Below the pieces are notes generated by a model that was given only the letters and a program-made list of their open reading frames with translations, ran no database searches and had not been told where the DNA came from. The translations under genes and the position numbers were made by a program. From NCBI RefSeq assembly GCF_001028705.1, contig NZ_CP011770.1, positions 1,119,501-1,183,500 on the forward strand: a stretch of 64,000 nt of DNA. The letters run 5' to 3'. Positions 8,686-18,507 of this stretch are shown here, one piece after another. The stretch comes from Croceicoccus naphthovorans (GTDB lineage: Bacteria > Pseudomonadota > Alphaproteobacteria > Sphingomonadales > Sphingomonadaceae). Each line of letters opens with the position of its first letter. Within the stretch, counting starts at the first letter, position 1.

Positions 8686-9543
8686 ATGCGCACTGGCGTG
8701 ATCGCGAAGAAAGTCGGGATGACCCGCCTGTTCCAGGAGGATGGCCGGCATGTGCCCGTCACCGTTCTGGCGTTGGAAGATTGCCAGGTCGTTTCGCACC
8801 GCACCATGGACCGCGACGGATACGTCGCCGTTCAGCTTGGCGCGGGTGAAGCGAAGCTGAAGAACGTCGCCAAGCCGCAGCGCGAGCATTTCGCCAAGGC
8901 TGAAGTGACCCCCAAGATGAAGGTTGCCGAATTCCGCCTTGAAGGCGAAGACGGTCTGCCGCCGGTCGGTGCCACGATCAGCGCGGAACACTTCCTTGCG
9001 GGTCAGAAGGTCGACATCACCGGTCACACGCAGGGCAAGGGCTTCGCCGGCGCCATGAAGCGCTGGGGCTTCGGCGGTCTGCGCGCCACGCACGGCGTTT
9101 CGCTGTCGCACCGTTCGCACGGTTCGACGGGTAACCGCCAGGATCCGGGCAAGGTCTTCAAGAACAAGAAGATGGCCGGTCACATGGGTGATCGTCAGCG
9201 TACGCAGCAGAACCTCGAAATCGTGCGCACCGACGCCGATCGCGGCCTGATCTTCGTCAAGGGCTCGGTCCCCGGTGCGAAGAACTCGTGGCTGGTCGTT
9301 ACCGATGCCGTGAAGCTCGTCGCTCCCGAAGGTCTGCCGTTCCCGGCCGCCCTGCTTGAGAAGAAGAGCACGCAGCCCGAGCACGAGGAAGCGCCCGCCG
9401 GCATGGTCGAGAGCGCTGCCGAGCACGAAGTGCAGCCGGAAGTTTCCGCCGAACAGCAGGCCGAACTGCTGAAGGAACAGGAAGCCGGTGCCGACACCGA
9501 AACCAACGCTACCGACGGTAGCGATGAGAACAAGGAGGGCTGA
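8686..9543 (+). CDS. rplC: 50S ribosomal protein L3 with acidic C-terminal tail
   Basis: L3 is an early-binding 23S rRNA protein near the peptidyl transferase centre. The core is clear: [20 protein letters not shown], the extended loop [20 protein letters not shown] and [20 protein letters not shown]. At 285 residues it is well above the roughly 210 of E. coli. The excess is a C-terminal tail from about residue 229, rich in Glu and Ala ([18 protein letters not shown]) and ending [11 protein letters not shown]. It lies four bases upstream of rplD in the S10 operon. Confidence 0.97.
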   Translation: MRTGVIAKKVGMTRLFQEDGRHVPVTVLALEDCQVVSHRTMDRDGYVAVQLGAGEAKLKNVAKPQREHFAKAEVTPKMKVAEFRLEGEDGLPPVGATISAEHFLAGQKVDITGHTQGKGFAGAMKRWGFGGLRATHGVSLSHRSHGSTGNRQDPGKVFKNKKMAGHMGDRQRTQQNLEIVRTDADRGLIFVKGSVPGAKNSWLVVTDAVKLVAPEGLPFPAALLEKKSTQPEHEEAPAGMVESAAEHEVQPEVSAEQQAELLKEQEAGADTETNATDGSDENKEG

Positions 9544-9546
9544 TCC

Positions 9547-10170
9547 GTGAAGGTGAAGGTCCAGAAACTCGACGGTAAGGCGTCGGGCGACATCGAGCTG
9601 AACGACGACGTCTTCGGTCTCGAACCGCGTGCGGACATCCTGCATCGCGTCGTCACCTGGCAGCTGTGGAACCGTCGCGGCACTGCCCGCCCGACGCGTG
9701 AGCGTTCGGACGTTGCGCGCACCGGCAAGAAGTGGGGTCGCCAGAAGGGCGGCGGCACGGCTCGTCACGGTGACCGTGCGGCCCCCGTCTTCATCGGTGG
9801 TGGTAAGGCTCACGGTGCACGCAAGCGCGATTTCGATATCTCGCTGAACAAGAAGGTCCGTGCGCTCGGTCTGAAGATGGCGCTGTCGAGCAAGGCGAAG
9901 GACGGTCTCGTGATCGTCGACTCGCTGGAGCTCAAGGAAGCCAAGACCAAGACGCTGAAGGCGCAGCTCGAAAAGGCTGGCTTGGGCGGCAAGGTCCTCG
10001 TGATCGATGGTGAGAGCGTCAACGACGGTTTCGCCAAGGCTGCGGGCAACCTGCCGGGCGTGAACGTCCTGCCGGCCGTGGGCGCGAACGTCTACGACAT
10101 CCTGAAGCACGACACGCTGGTCCTCACCAAGGACGCGGTCGAGAAGCTGGAGGCCCGGTTCAATGGCTAA
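9547..10170 (+). CDS. rplD: 50S ribosomal protein L4
   Basis: The 207-residue product contains the L4 signatures [16 protein letters not shown] and [20 protein letters not shown] (the exit-tunnel loop). The start is a GTG at 9547, behind the strong site AAGGAGGG that sits in the end of rplC. The last 8 nt overlap rplW. In E. coli L4 represses its own S10 operon; whether this holds here is unknown. Confidence 0.97.
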   Translation: MKVKVQKLDGKASGDIELNDDVFGLEPRADILHRVVTWQLWNRRGTARPTRERSDVARTGKKWGRQKGGGTARHGDRAAPVFIGGGKAHGARKRDFDISLNKKVRALGLKMALSSKAKDGLVIVDSLELKEAKTKTLKAQLEKAGLGGKVLVIDGESVNDGFAKAAGNLPGVNVLPAVGANVYDILKHDTLVLTKDAVEKLEARFNG

Positions 10171-10471
10171 GGCGAAAGAAATCGACATCCGTCACTATGA
10201 CGTGATTGTCGCCCCGCACATCACCGAAAAGGCGACTCTCCTGTCGGAGAACAACGCCGTGGTGTTCAAGGTCGCCGAAACCGCGACCAAGCCGCAGATC
10301 AAGGAAGCCGTCGAAGCTTTGTTCGACGTCAAGGTCACCGGCGTGAACACCCTCGTCCAGAAGGGCAAGGTGAAGCGCTGGAAGGGTAAGCCCTACAAGC
10401 GCGTCGACGTGAAGAAGGCGATCGTGACGCTGGCCGAAGGCCAGTCCATCGACGTCACCAGCGGTATCTGA
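10163..10471 (+). CDS. rplW: 50S ribosomal protein L23
   Basis: The 102-residue product has the L23 landmarks [38 protein letters not shown] and the C-terminal [20 protein letters not shown]23 lines the exit of the peptide tunnel and docks trigger factor and SRP. The ATG lies inside the end of rplD (8-nt overlap), which suggests translational coupling. Confidence 0.97.
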   Translation: MAKAKEIDIRHYDVIVAPHITEKATLLSENNAVVFKVAETATKPQIKEAVEALFDVKVTGVNTLVQKGKVKRWKGKPYKRVDVKKAIVTLAEGQSIDVTSGI

Positions 10472-10483
10472 GGCTAGGAAATC

Positions 10484-11320
10484 ATGGCACTCAAGAACTA
10501 CAAACCGACATCGCCCGCACGCCGCGGCTTGGTGCTGGTCGACAAGACGGGGCTCTACAAGGGCAAGCCCGTCAAGTCGCTCACCGAAGGCAAGCGCAAG
10601 ACCGGCGGTCGCAACAACAAGGGCCACGTGACATCGCGCGGCATCGGCGGCGGTCACAAGCAGAAGTACCGCTACATCGACTTCAAGCGCCGCAAGTGGG
10701 ATGTTCCCGCGACGGTAGAGCGTCTTGAATACGATCCGAACCGCACTGCGTTCATCGCCCTCGTCAAGTACGAGGATGGCGAGCAGGCCTACATCATCGC
10801 GCCGCAGCGCCTTGCAGTCGGTGACACGATCATCGCTGCCGAGAAGGCTGACACCAAGCCGGGCAACGCGATGCTGCTGAGCCAGATGCCGGTCGGCACG
10901 ATCGCTCACAACCTCGAGATGAAGCCTGGCAAGGGTGCGCAGATCGCGCGTTCGGCCGGTACGTACGCCCAGATCGTCGGTCGCGACCGCGGCATGGTCA
11001 TCGTGCGTCTCTCTTCGGGTGAGCAGCGTTACCTGCGCGGCGATTGCATGGGCACCGTCGGTGCCGTGTCGAACCCCGACAACAGCAACCAGACGCTGGC
11101 CAAGGCCGGTCGTCGTCGCTGGATGGGCAAGCGTCCGCTGACCCGCGGTGTCGCGAAGAACCCGGTCGATCACCCGCACGGTGGTGGTGAAGGCCGCACC
11201 TCGGGCGGCCGTCATCCGGTTACCCCGTGGGGCAAGCCGACCAAGGGCGCTCGCACGCGCAACAACAAGCAGACGGACAAGATGATCATCCGTTCGCGTC
11301 ATGCCAAGAAGAAGAGGTAA
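10484..11320 (+). CDS. rplB: 50S ribosomal protein L2
   Basis: The 278-residue product has the normal L2 length. Conserved segments are [60 protein letters not shown] and the active-site-proximal [20 protein letters not shown], which includes the conserved His near the peptidyl transferase centre. It starts 12 nt after rplW and ends 6 nt before rpsS. Confidence 0.98.
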   Translation: MALKNYKPTSPARRGLVLVDKTGLYKGKPVKSLTEGKRKTGGRNNKGHVTSRGIGGGHKQKYRYIDFKRRKWDVPATVERLEYDPNRTAFIALVKYEDGEQAYIIAPQRLAVGDTIIAAEKADTKPGNAMLLSQMPVGTIAHNLEMKPGKGAQIARSAGTYAQIVGRDRGMVIVRLSSGEQRYLRGDCMGTVGAVSNPDNSNQTLAKAGRRRWMGKRPLTRGVAKNPVDHPHGGGEGRTSGGRHPVTPWGKPTKGARTRNNKQTDKMIIRSRHAKKKR

Positions 11321-11326
11321 GCGGTA

Positions 11327-11602
11327 ATGGCTCGTTCGCTCCGCAAGGGTCCGTTTGTCGACCTCCACCTGCTGAAGAAAGCCGAATCCGCGCAGGATTC
11401 CGGTGGCCGCGCCCCGATCAAGACCTGGTCGCGCCGCTCCACCATCCTGCCGCAGTTCGTCGGCCTGACGTTCAGCGTCTACAATGGCCAGAAGCACATT
11501 CCCGTGTCCGTCAACGAGGACATGGTCGGCCACAAGCTTGGCGAATTCGCGCCGACCCGTTCTTTCCCGGGTCACGCCGCCGACAAGAAGGGCAAGCGCT
11601 GA
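11327..11602 (+). CDS. rpsS: 30S ribosomal protein S19
   Basis: The 91-residue product is standard S19: [20 protein letters not shown], then [20 protein letters not shown], and a C-terminus with [20 protein letters not shown]. It forms the S13-S19 pair of the 30S head. Its stop codon shares one base with the rplV start (TGATG). Confidence 0.98.
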   Translation: MARSLRKGPFVDLHLLKKAESAQDSGGRAPIKTWSRRSTILPQFVGLTFSVYNGQKHIPVSVNEDMVGHKLGEFAPTRSFPGHAADKKGKR

Positions 11603-11979
11603 TGAGCAAGGACAAGGCACCCCGCCGCGTTGCCGACAACGAGGCTCTGGCCGTTGGGACCACGATCCGTGGTTCGGCGCAGAAGCTGAACCTCGTCGCC
11701 GGTCTGATCCGCGGCAAGAAGGCAGAGGAAGCGATGAACATCCTCGCTTTCTCGAAGCGCGCCATGGCTGTCGACGCACGCAAGGTTCTCGCCAGCGCGA
11801 TCGCCAATGCCGAGAACAACCACAACCTGGACGTCGATGCGCTTGTCGTGGCGGAAGCCTCGGTCGGCAAGTCGATCACCATGAAGCGGTTCCACACCCG
11901 TGGCCGCGGCAAGTCCACGCGCATCCTCAAGCCGTTCAGCCGGCTGCGGATCGTCGTGCGCGAAGTTGAGGAGGCCTGA
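11602..11979 (+). CDS. rplV: 50S ribosomal protein L22
   Basis: The 125-residue product begins [20 protein letters not shown] and contains [20 protein letters not shown] and the C-terminal beta-hairpin region [20 protein letters not shown] that lines the exit tunnel. The ATG at 11602 overlaps the rpsS stop by one base. The open frame extends upstream into rpsS, but the start given matches the family. Confidence 0.97.
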   Translation: MSKDKAPRRVADNEALAVGTTIRGSAQKLNLVAGLIRGKKAEEAMNILAFSKRAMAVDARKVLASAIANAENNHNLDVDALVVAEASVGKSITMKRFHTRGRGKSTRILKPFSRLRIVVREVEEA

Positions 11980-11981
11980 TC

Positions 11982-12677
11982 ATGGGTCATAAATCCAATC
12001 CGATCGGCCTGCGCCTGCAGATCAACCGCACCTGGGACAGCCGCTGGTACGCCGAAGGGCGCGACTATGCCGGTCTGCTCAAGGAAGACATCGAGATCCG
12101 CAAGTACATCGTCGACACGCTGCCGCAGGCCGCGATTTCGAAGGTGGTGATCGAACGTCCGGCCAAGCTGTGCCGCATTTCGATCTATGCTGCGCGTCCC
12201 GGTGTCATCATCGGCAAGAAGGGCGCAGACATCGAGAAGCTGCGTTCGAAGCTGGCCAAGATGACTGACAGCGAAGTGAAGCTGAACATCGTCGAAATCC
12301 GCAAGCCGGAAATCGACGCCAAGCTCGTCGCTCAGGGCATCGCCGATCAGCTGGTTCGCCGCGTTGCGTTCCGCCGTGCGATGAAGCGCGCCGTTCAGTC
12401 CGCCCTGCGTCTGGGTGCCGAAGGCATCAAGATCACCTGCGGCGGCCGTCTCGGCGGTGCGGAAATCGCCCGCGTCGAGTGGTACCGCGAAGGCCGCGTG
12501 CCGCTTCACACGCTGCGCGCCAACGTCGATTACGCAGAAGCCGAAGCGCTGACCGCGTACGGCATCATCGGCATCAAGTGCTGGATCTTCAAGGGTGAGA
12601 TCATGGCGCACGATCCGATGGCGCAGGACCGTCTGATGATGGAGGCCCAGACCTCCGGCGTGCGACCCGCGCGCTGA
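11982..12677 (+). CDS. rpsC: 30S ribosomal protein S3
   Basis: The 231-residue product starts [20 protein letters not shown] and has the KH-domain motif [15 protein letters not shown] and the C-terminal domain [20 protein letters not shown] with [19 protein letters not shown]3 sits at the mRNA entry channel with helicase activity. The ribosome site TGAGGAGGCC is in the end of rplV, 2 nt away. Confidence 0.98.
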   Translation: MGHKSNPIGLRLQINRTWDSRWYAEGRDYAGLLKEDIEIRKYIVDTLPQAAISKVVIERPAKLCRISIYAARPGVIIGKKGADIEKLRSKLAKMTDSEVKLNIVEIRKPEIDAKLVAQGIADQLVRRVAFRRAMKRAVQSALRLGAEGIKITCGGRLGGAEIARVEWYREGRVPLHTLRANVDYAEAEALTAYGIIGIKCWIFKGEIMAHDPMAQDRLMMEAQTSGVRPAR

Positions 12678-12692
12678 GGCTAGGACAGAGCA

Positions 12693-13127
12693 ATGCTGCA
12701 ACCGAAGAAAACCAAGTTCCGCAAGGCGTTCAAGGGCAAGATCCATGGCGATGCCAAGGGCGGCACCTCGCTCAACTTTGGCTCGTACGGGCTGAAGGCG
12801 ATGGAGCCGGAACGTGTCACCGCGCGCCAGATCGAGGCCGCACGTCGTGCGATCACCCGCCACATCCGCCGTCAGGGCCGTCTGTGGATCCGCGTGTTCC
12901 CCGACGTTCCGGTTTCGAAGAAGCCTGCCGAAGTCCGTCAGGGTAAGGGCAAGGGTTCGGTCGAATACTGGGCTGCCCGCGTGAAGCCGGGTCGTATCCT
13001 GTTCGAACTGGACGGCGTTCCGGGCCCGCTCGCTGCAGAGGCGTTCAGCCGCGCGGCGATGAAGCTGCCGATCAAGACCAAGGTTGTCGCCCGCCTCGGC
13101 GACAGCTCGCACCTGGGAGGTGAATGA
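12693..13127 (+). CDS. rplP: 50S ribosomal protein L16
   Basis: The 144-residue product starts [20 protein letters not shown] and holds [20 protein letters not shown] and the loop [21 protein letters not shown]16 helps position A-site tRNA. It ends in the rpmC start (ATGATG context), which suggests coupling. Confidence 0.98.
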   Translation: MLQPKKTKFRKAFKGKIHGDAKGGTSLNFGSYGLKAMEPERVTARQIEAARRAITRHIRRQGRLWIRVFPDVPVSKKPAEVRQGKGKGSVEYWAARVKPGRILFELDGVPGPLAAEAFSRAAMKLPIKTKVVARLGDSSHLGGE

Positions 13128-13327
13128 TGGCACAAGCTGAAGACCTTCGCGCCAAGAGCGACGATCAGCTGACCGCTGACCTGACCGACCTCAAGCGCGA
13201 GCAGTTCAACCTGCGCTTCCAGGCCGCGACGAACCAGATCGAGCGTCCCGCTCGCATCAAGGAAGTCCGCCGCCAGATCGCGCGCATCAAGACGTTGCAG
13301 GGCGAACGCGCCCGCACGGCGAAGTAA
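13127..13327 (+). CDS. rpmC: 50S ribosomal protein L29
   Basis: The small helical protein (66 residues) has [20 protein letters not shown], then [20 protein letters not shown] and [13 protein letters not shown], the usual L29 helices. Two ATG codons follow each other at 13124 and 13127. GGAGG ends at 13120, so the second ATG has the better 6-nt spacing and is preferred. It borders the tunnel exit near L23. Confidence 0.95.
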   Translation: MAQAEDLRAKSDDQLTADLTDLKREQFNLRFQAATNQIERPARIKEVRRQIARIKTLQGERARTAK

Positions 13328-13337
13328 GGACAAGACC

Positions 13338-13619
13338 ATGCCCAAGCGTATCCTGATCGGGACCGTGGTCTCGGACAAGACCGACAAGACCGTCGTGGTG
13401 AAGGTCGAGCGCAAGGTGAAGCACCCGCTGTACGGGAAGATCATCCGCCGTTCGAAGAAGTACCACGCGCACGATGCGGACAACACGTTCCGCACCGGCG
13501 AAAAGGTTCGCATCGAGGAGGTCGCCCCGATCTCCAAGCTGAAGACGTGGAAGGTTCTCGACCGCGTCGGTGGCCAGGCAGACATCGCTGTTGAGGCGAA
13601 CCTCGAAGCCGAAGCCTGA
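13338..13619 (+). CDS. rpsQ: 30S ribosomal protein S17
   Basis: The 93-residue product starts [20 protein letters not shown], then [20 protein letters not shown] and the OB-fold segment [21 protein letters not shown]17 is a primary 16S rRNA binder. A 61-nt gap with a small CCGGG..CCCGG hairpin separates it from rplN; this is where the S10-spc boundary falls in E. coli. Confidence 0.97.
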   Translation: MPKRILIGTVVSDKTDKTVVVKVERKVKHPLYGKIIRRSKKYHAHDADNTFRTGEKVRIEEVAPISKLKTWKVLDRVGGQADIAVEANLEAEA

Positions 13620-13680
13620 GACTGATTTTGGAACTCCCGGGCGATTGTCCCGGAAAGCCGAGTGAGAAGGAAACGGATCT

Positions 13681-14049
13681 ATGATCCAGATGCAATCAAA
13701 CCTTGACGTTGCTGATAACAGCGGCGCCAAGCGCGTCCAGTGCATCAAGGTGCTGGGCGGATCGAAGCGCCGTACGGCGGGCGTGGGCGACGTGATCGTC
13801 GTCTCCGTCAAGGAGGCGCAGCCGCGCGCCAAGGTCAAGAAGGGCGACGTCCACCGCGCGGTGATCGTCCGCACCAAGAAGGACGTGCGCCGTCCCGATG
13901 GCAGCGTGATCCGTTTTGACAGCAACGCTGCCGTGCTGGTGAACAAGAGCGAGGAGCCGATCGGCACCCGTATCTTCGGCCCTGTGGTCCGCGAACTGCG
14001 CGGCAAGGGCTTCATGAAGATCATCTCGCTTGCTCCGGAGGTGCTGTGA
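13681..14049 (+). CDS. rplN: 50S ribosomal protein L14
   Basis: The 122-residue product has the invariant L14 length and start [20 protein letters not shown], followed by [20 protein letters not shown] and the C-terminal ARG-rich segment [20 protein letters not shown]. It opens the spc-type gene block and contacts S12 and the inter-subunit bridge. Its stop shares a base with rplX. Confidence 0.98.
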   Translation: MIQMQSNLDVADNSGAKRVQCIKVLGGSKRRTAGVGDVIVVSVKEAQPRAKVKKGDVHRAVIVRTKKDVRRPDGSVIRFDSNAAVLVNKSEEPIGTRIFGPVVRELRGKGFMKIISLAPEVL

Positions 14050-14369
14050 TGGCTGCCGCGAAGATCAAGAAGGGTGACAGCGTCGTCGTGCTGTCGGGCA
14101 AGGACAAGGGCAAGACCGGTACGGTCACCCAGGTTCTGCCCAAGGCCGGCAAGGTCGTGGTCGATGGCGTGAACGTTGCTACCCGCCACCGCAAGCCCAC
14201 CCAGGTGAACCCGCAGGGCGGCATCGAACGCAATCCTGCACCGATGGCGATCAGCAAGGTCGCCGTTGCCGATCCCAAGGATGGCAAGCCCACCCGCGTC
14301 CGCATTGAAGAGCGTGACGGCAAGAAGGTGCGCGTTGCCGTCAAGTCCGGGGAGAAGATCGATGGCTGA
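14049..14369 (+). CDS. rplX: 50S ribosomal protein L24
   Basis: The 106-residue product starts [20 protein letters not shown] with a KOW motif and contains [21 protein letters not shown]24 initiates 50S assembly. The ATG at 14049 lies 7 nt after GGAGG (14037-14041); an in-frame GTG at 14046 is less well spaced. The last 8 nt overlap rplE. Confidence 0.97.
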   Translation: MAAAKIKKGDSVVVLSGKDKGKTGTVTQVLPKAGKVVVDGVNVATRHRKPTQVNPQGGIERNPAPMAISKVAVADPKDGKPTRVRIEERDGKKVRVAVKSGEKIDG

Positions 14370-14940
14370 TTACACACCGCGCCTGAAGGACAAGTACGAA
14401 GCCGAAATCGTAAAGGCGATGACCGAGAAGTTCGGTTACGCCAACCCGATGATGGTCCCGAAGCTGGAAAAGATCACGCTCAACATGGGCGTTGGCGAAG
14501 CCAGCCAGGACAAGAAGAAGGTCCAGACCGCTGCGGCGGAAATGGAGCTGATCGCCGGCCAGAAGCCCGTGATCACCAAGGCGAAGAAGTCGATCGCGCA
14601 ATTCAAGCTGCGTGAAGGCATGCCGATCGGTTGCAAGGTTACCCTGCGCCGCGACCGCATGTTCGAGTTTCTCGACCGCCTGGTCACCATCGCGATGCCC
14701 CGCATCCGCGACTTCCGTGGCCTGAATCCGAAGTCGTTCGACGGCCGCGGCAATTATGCCATGGGCCTGAAGGAGCAGATCATCTTCCCAGAGATCAGCT
14801 ACGACCAGATCGACAAGGTGCGTGGCATGGACATCATCGTCACCACCACCGCGAAGACCGACGAAGAAGCGCGCGAACTGCTGCGCCTGTTCGGTTTCCC
14901 GTTCCCGGCTGAAGAGTCGGAACAGAAGGAAGCGGCGTGA
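14362..14940 (+). CDS. rplE: 50S ribosomal protein L5
   Basis: The 192-residue product carries [40 protein letters not shown] and [20 protein letters not shown], all diagnostic of L5, which carries 5S rRNA into the 50S subunit. It overlaps rplX by ATGGCTGA. It has a slightly extended acidic C-terminus ([12 protein letters not shown]). Confidence 0.98.
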   Translation: MADYTPRLKDKYEAEIVKAMTEKFGYANPMMVPKLEKITLNMGVGEASQDKKKVQTAAAEMELIAGQKPVITKAKKSIAQFKLREGMPIGCKVTLRRDRMFEFLDRLVTIAMPRIRDFRGLNPKSFDGRGNYAMGLKEQIIFPEISYDQIDKVRGMDIIVTTTAKTDEEARELLRLFGFPFPAEESEQKEAA

Positions 14941-14966
14941 GCCGCTGAGGAAGAGAGCTTAAGTCC

Positions 14967-15272
14967 ATGGCGAAACTGAGTTCCGTGAACAAGAACGAGC
15001 GTCGCAAGAAGCTCGTCAAGAAGTATGCGTCGCAGTACGCAAAGCTGAAGGCGATCGCCGACGATGAAAGCGTCGACGATAGCGATCGCTGGATCGCGCG
15101 TCTGAAGCTGGCCGAGATTCCCCGCAACGGGAACCCGACCCGCGTCCGCAACCGCTGCAACACCACCGGCCGCCCCCGCGGTTATTATCGCAAGTTCGGC
15201 CTTTGCCGCATCGAGCTGCGCGATCTTGCCAACAAGGGCATGATCCCGGGCGTGACCAAGTCGAGCTGGTGA
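14967..15272 (+). CDS. rpsN: 30S ribosomal protein S14
   Basis: The 101-residue product is the long, zinc-free form of S14. It contains [20 protein letters not shown] and the C-terminal [20 protein letters not shown], with the Cys-x2-Cys finger of the short form absent. It lies 26 nt after rplE, with AGGAAGAG upstream. Confidence 0.98.
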   Translation: MAKLSSVNKNERRKKLVKKYASQYAKLKAIADDESVDDSDRWIARLKLAEIPRNGNPTRVRNRCNTTGRPRGYYRKFGLCRIELRDLANKGMIPGVTKSSW

Positions 15273-15283
15273 GGATCTGATAG

Positions 15284-15679
15284 ATGGCTATGACCGATCC
15301 CGTGGGTGACATGCTCACCCGTATCCGCAACGGCCAGCGTGCGAAGAAGGACTCCGTCCTGTCGCCCGCCAGCAAGCTGCGTGCAAACGTGCTCGAGGTT
15401 CTTCAGCGTGAAGGCTACATCCGTGGCTACAGCGAAGACGCGAGCGGCAAGCACCCCGCGCTGCGGATCGAACTGAAGTATTTCGAGGGCGAACCCGCTA
15501 TCAAGCACGTCGCCCGCGTCTCCAAGCCCGGCCGCCGCGTCTACTCGGGTTCGAAAGAACTGCCGAGCATCCGTAACGGTCTTGGCATCACCATCGTCTC
15601 GACGCCCAAGGGCGTGCTCTCGGATGCCGAGGCACGTGCCGAAAACGTCGGCGGCGAAGTGCTGGCGGAGGTGTTCTGA
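15284..15679 (+). CDS. rpsH: 30S ribosomal protein S8
   Basis: The 131-residue product starts [20 protein letters not shown] and ends with [20 protein letters not shown] and a GGEVLAEVF tail, the usual S8 landmarks. S8 binds helix 21 of 16S rRNA and represses the spc operon in E. coli. Its stop overlaps the rplF start by one base. Confidence 0.98.
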   Translation: MAMTDPVGDMLTRIRNGQRAKKDSVLSPASKLRANVLEVLQREGYIRGYSEDASGKHPALRIELKYFEGEPAIKHVARVSKPGRRVYSGSKELPSIRNGLGITIVSTPKGVLSDAEARAENVGGEVLAEVF

Positions 15680-16212
15680 TGAGCCGCATCGGCAAAAAGC
15701 CGGTCGCGATCCCAAGTGGCGTGACCGCCTCGATCGAGGGCGATACCCTGTCGGTAAAGGGCCCCAAGGGCTCCCTGACGATGGGCCTGTCGGATCTCGT
15801 GTCCTATAAGGTCGAGGATGAAACCATCGCGGTGACTCCGGCGAACGACACCAAGGCCGCGCGCAGCCACTGGGGCATGCAGCGGACGCTGGTCTCGAAC
15901 CTCGTCGAGGGTGTGACCCAGGGCTATTCCAAGGTTCTGGAAATCACCGGCGTCGGCTATCGTGCGCAGGCTTCGGGCAAGAAGCTCAAGCTTCAGCTCG
16001 GCTATTCGCACGACGTCGATCTCGATGTGCCGGAAGGCCTTGAGGTGAAGACGCCCGACCAGACCACCGTGGAAATCTCTGGCATCGACAAGCAGGCCGT
16101 TGGCCAGTTTGCCGCAGAGGTTCGCCGCTGGCGCAAGCCCGAACCCTATAAGGGCAAGGGTATCAAGTACCGCGGCGAGTACATCTTCCGCAAGGAAGGG
16201 AAGAAGAAGTAA
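15679..16212 (+). CDS. rplF: 50S ribosomal protein L6
   Basis: The 177-residue product has two L6 repeats: [20 protein letters not shown] at the N-terminus and the C-terminal [20 protein letters not shown] with GKKK. L6 binds the sarcin-ricin loop region. TGATG overlap with rpsH; rplR follows after 1 nt. Confidence 0.98.
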   Translation: MSRIGKKPVAIPSGVTASIEGDTLSVKGPKGSLTMGLSDLVSYKVEDETIAVTPANDTKAARSHWGMQRTLVSNLVEGVTQGYSKVLEITGVGYRAQASGKKLKLQLGYSHDVDLDVPEGLEVKTPDQTTVEISGIDKQAVGQFAAEVRRWRKPEPYKGKGIKYRGEYIFRKEGKKK

Positions 16213-16213
16213 G

Positions 16214-16558
16214 ATGGCAAAGCTTTCCCTTTTCGAACGCCGTCGTCGCCGGGTCCGCACTGCGCTCCGCGCCCGTGCGGGCGGCAAGCCCCGCCTGTCG
16301 GTGCACCGCACCGGCAAGCACATCTATGCGCAGGTTATCGACGATGCCGCCGGCAAGACCGTTGCCGCCGCCAGCACGCTGGGCGCAAAGAGTTCGGGTG
16401 CGAATGTCGATGCCGCGCAGCAGGTCGGCAAGGACATCGCCGCCGCTGCCAAGAAGGCCGGCGTCACCACTGTCGTTTTCGATCGCGGCGGTTTCCTGTT
16501 CCATGGTCGCGTCAAGGCGCTGGCCGACGCCGCTCGTGAAGGCGGGCTGGAGTTCTGA
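16214..16558 (+). CDS. rplR: 50S ribosomal protein L18
   Basis: The 114-residue product starts [20 protein letters not shown] and contains [20 protein letters not shown] and [21 protein letters not shown]18 binds 5S rRNA. The open frame extends upstream within rplF, but the ATG at 16214 matches the family start. It overlaps rpsE by one base. Confidence 0.97.
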   Translation: MAKLSLFERRRRRVRTALRARAGGKPRLSVHRTGKHIYAQVIDDAAGKTVAAASTLGAKSSGANVDAAQQVGKDIAAAAKKAGVTTVVFDRGGFLFHGRVKALADAAREGGLEF

Positions 16559-17361
16559 TGATGGCTGACGAAAACAACACCGAGAACACCGAAACCCCCG
16601 TCGTCGACAACGCGGGTTCGACCCCGACGCCGACCGTGGCGAGCACCGAAGCGGCCGACAACCAGTCGACCGCCGCTGGCGATCCGTCGCAGCCGCGCGA
16701 AGATCAGGGACGCGAAGGTCGTGGCGGTCGCGGTCGTGGCCGTGGCGGTAACGATCGCGGCGAACGCGGTGAGCGTCGTGGCCGCGGTCGTCGTGACGAC
16801 CGTCGCGGCAACCGTGACGACGATGGTGAGGAGCTGATCGAGAAGCTCGTCCACATCAACCGCGTTTCGAAGACGGTTAAGGGCGGTAAGCGCTTTGGCT
16901 TCGCCGCGCTGGTCGTTGTTGGTGACGGCAAGGGCCGCGTCGGCTTCGGACACGGCAAGGCCCGCGAAGTGCCCGAGGCGATCAACAAGGCCACTGCTTC
17001 TGCCAAGAAGAAGATGGTTCGCGTTCCGCTGAAGGAAGGCCGCACCCTGCACCATGACGGCAAGGGCCGTTTCGGTGCCGGCAAGGTCAACGTCCGCACG
17101 GCGCCTCCGGGTACCGGCATCATCGCGGGCGGCCCGATGCGCGCCGTCTTCGAATCGCTGGGCGTTGCCGACGTCGTGACCAAGTCGGTCGGGACTTCGA
17201 ACCCCTACAACATGATCCGCGCCACTTTCGACGCTCTGACCAACCAGACTTCGCCGAAGTCGGTGGCGCAGCGTCGTGGCAAGAAGGTCGCCGACCTTCT
17301 GGGCCGTGGCGGCGCGAGCGAGGCCGAGGCGGAAGCCGACGCCGCAGCCCTGGTGGAGTAA
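16558..17361 (+). CDS. rpsE: 30S ribosomal protein S5 with long RG-rich N-terminal extension
   Basis: The S5 core begins near residue 95 ([60 protein letters not shown]). In front lies a disordered extension: first Asn/Thr/Glu-rich (about residues 1-50), then an Arg-Gly-rich run ([20 protein letters not shown] and on to [15 protein letters not shown]). A short acidic-alanine tail ends the protein ([15 protein letters not shown]). At 267 residues it exceeds the usual 165-175 by about 100. S5 sits at the mRNA entry and affects fidelity. ATGATG leaves the start uncertain by one codon (16558 or 16561). Confidence 0.97.
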   Translation: MMADENNTENTETPVVDNAGSTPTPTVASTEAADNQSTAAGDPSQPREDQGREGRGGRGRGRGGNDRGERGERRGRGRRDDRRGNRDDDGEELIEKLVHINRVSKTVKGGKRFGFAALVVVGDGKGRVGFGHGKAREVPEAINKATASAKKKMVRVPLKEGRTLHHDGKGRFGAGKVNVRTAPPGTGIIAGGPMRAVFESLGVADVVTKSVGTSNPYNMIRATFDALTNQTSPKSVAQRRGKKVADLLGRGGASEAEAEADAAALVE

Positions 17362-17367
17362 GCTATC

Positions 17368-17553
17368 ATGGCAAAGGCAAAGACCATCAAGATCAAGCAG
17401 ATCGGTTCGCCGATCCGTCGCCCGGAAAGCCAGAAGAAGATCCTGGTCGGCCTGGGCCTTGGCAAGATGCACCGCGTCGTGGAAGTGCAGGACACTCCCG
17501 AAGTGCGCGGCGCCATCGCCAAGCTGCCGCACATGGTGGAAGTCGTCGACTGA
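17368..17553 (+). CDS. rpmD: 50S ribosomal protein L30
   Basis: The 61-residue product has [20 protein letters not shown] and [20 protein letters not shown], matching L30. It is the last ribosomal gene before the 12-kb interruption; rplO, its normal next neighbour, only appears at 29481. A strong terminator follows 24 nt after the stop. Confidence 0.97.
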   Translation: MAKAKTIKIKQIGSPIRRPESQKKILVGLGLGKMHRVVEVQDTPEVRGAIAKLPHMVEVVD

Positions 17554-17576
17554 CGATTGCCGCAGTGCTAGCGAAC

Positions 17577-17612
17577 AAGAACCCCGGCAGTCTCTGTCGG
17601 GGTTTTTGTTTT
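17577..17612 (+). terminator. Rho-independent terminator ending the S10-spc transcript
   Basis: ACCCCGGCA pairs with TGTCGGGGT (one G-U pair), followed by TTTTTGTTTT. It fixes the end of the ribosomal transcript after rpmD. Confidence 0.92.
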
Positions 17613-17662
17613 GGAATCTCTGGTTTTGGACGAGCCCCTCATTCGTTTTCGGTAAGGTTGGT

Positions 17663-18502
17663 ATGAGCCACGACGCGCAGTGCATGGATGACGATCACGC
17701 AGCCCTGCGCGCGGCTGCCGATGGCGCGGCGCTATGCACCATCGTCAACATCGACGGCAGTTTTTCGCGGCGCGTCGGGGCACAACTGGCGATCAGGCCT
17801 GATGGTACCGTTGTCGGAAGCTTGTCCGACGGATGTCTGGAGCAGCAACTGGTCGCGGACGTTGCGGCGGCGTCTGGACCATCGGTCCGGCGTTATGGCA
17901 AGGGATCGGCCTTGATTGATTTCCGGCTGCCTTGCGGGGGAGGGCTCGACATCCTGATCGATCCATCACCTGACCGGGCAGCATGCCGGGACACTGTGGC
18001 CTTGCTCGATTGTCGCGAGCCGGCGGGTTTGGCGTTACCCGAAAATATCTATCTGCCGACGCGTCGCTACCTGCCAGCGCTTCGCATCCATGCGTTCGGG
18101 GTCGATCCCGAACTGTCGGCGCTCGATCGTTTGGCGCTGGTCATGAATGTGCCGATGGTCTGCATGCGGCCAGAGTCGCTCTCGCTTGGCCAAGCACCCG
18201 ATATGGCATCGCCTGATCGCTGGACGGCAACGATCCTGTTGTTCCACGATCATGAGTGGGAAGGCGCTATCTTGCATCACGCCTTGCGCGGCGGCAGCTT
18301 TTACGTCGGTGCCCAAGGCGGGGCGAAGGCGCGCGAGGACCGTTTGTCGCGGCTACGCGCCGCTGGTGTCGCCGAAGAGGATCTTGCCCGGATCAGGGGG
18401 CCGGTGGGTGTTACGCCATCGGCCCGGACACCGAATGCCTTGGCCCTGTCGGTGTTGAGCGAGATCGTGTTCGAATACGACCGTATCCATCCGCATTTTT
18501 AG
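17663..18502 (+). CDS. XdhC/CoxI-family protein
   Basis: The 279-residue product has the N-terminal XdhC_CoxI domain (AALCTIVNIDGSFSRRVGAQ, DGTVVGSLSDGCLEQQLVAD) and the C-terminal XdhC domain (TILLFHDHEWEGAILHHALR, GGSFYVGAQGGAKAREDRLS, GPVGVTPSARTPNALALSVL). Relatives insert or protect the sulfurated molybdenum cofactor of xanthine or CO dehydrogenases. The usual glycine-rich Rossmann motif between the two domains is not recognisable (LRIHAFGVDPELSALDRLAL). The start has GGTAAGG 6 nt upstream. It converges with a MobA-like gene 6 nt away; no molybdoenzyme subunit is in the window. Confidence 0.85.
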   Translation: MSHDAQCMDDDHAALRAAADGAALCTIVNIDGSFSRRVGAQLAIRPDGTVVGSLSDGCLEQQLVADVAAASGPSVRRYGKGSALIDFRLPCGGGLDILIDPSPDRAACRDTVALLDCREPAGLALPENIYLPTRRYLPALRIHAFGVDPELSALDRLALVMNVPMVCMRPESLSLGQAPDMASPDRWTATILLFHDHEWEGAILHHALRGGSFYVGAQGGAKAREDRLSRLRAAGVAEEDLARIRGPVGVTPSARTPNALALSVLSEIVFEYDRIHPHF

Positions 18503-18507
18503 TGCAC

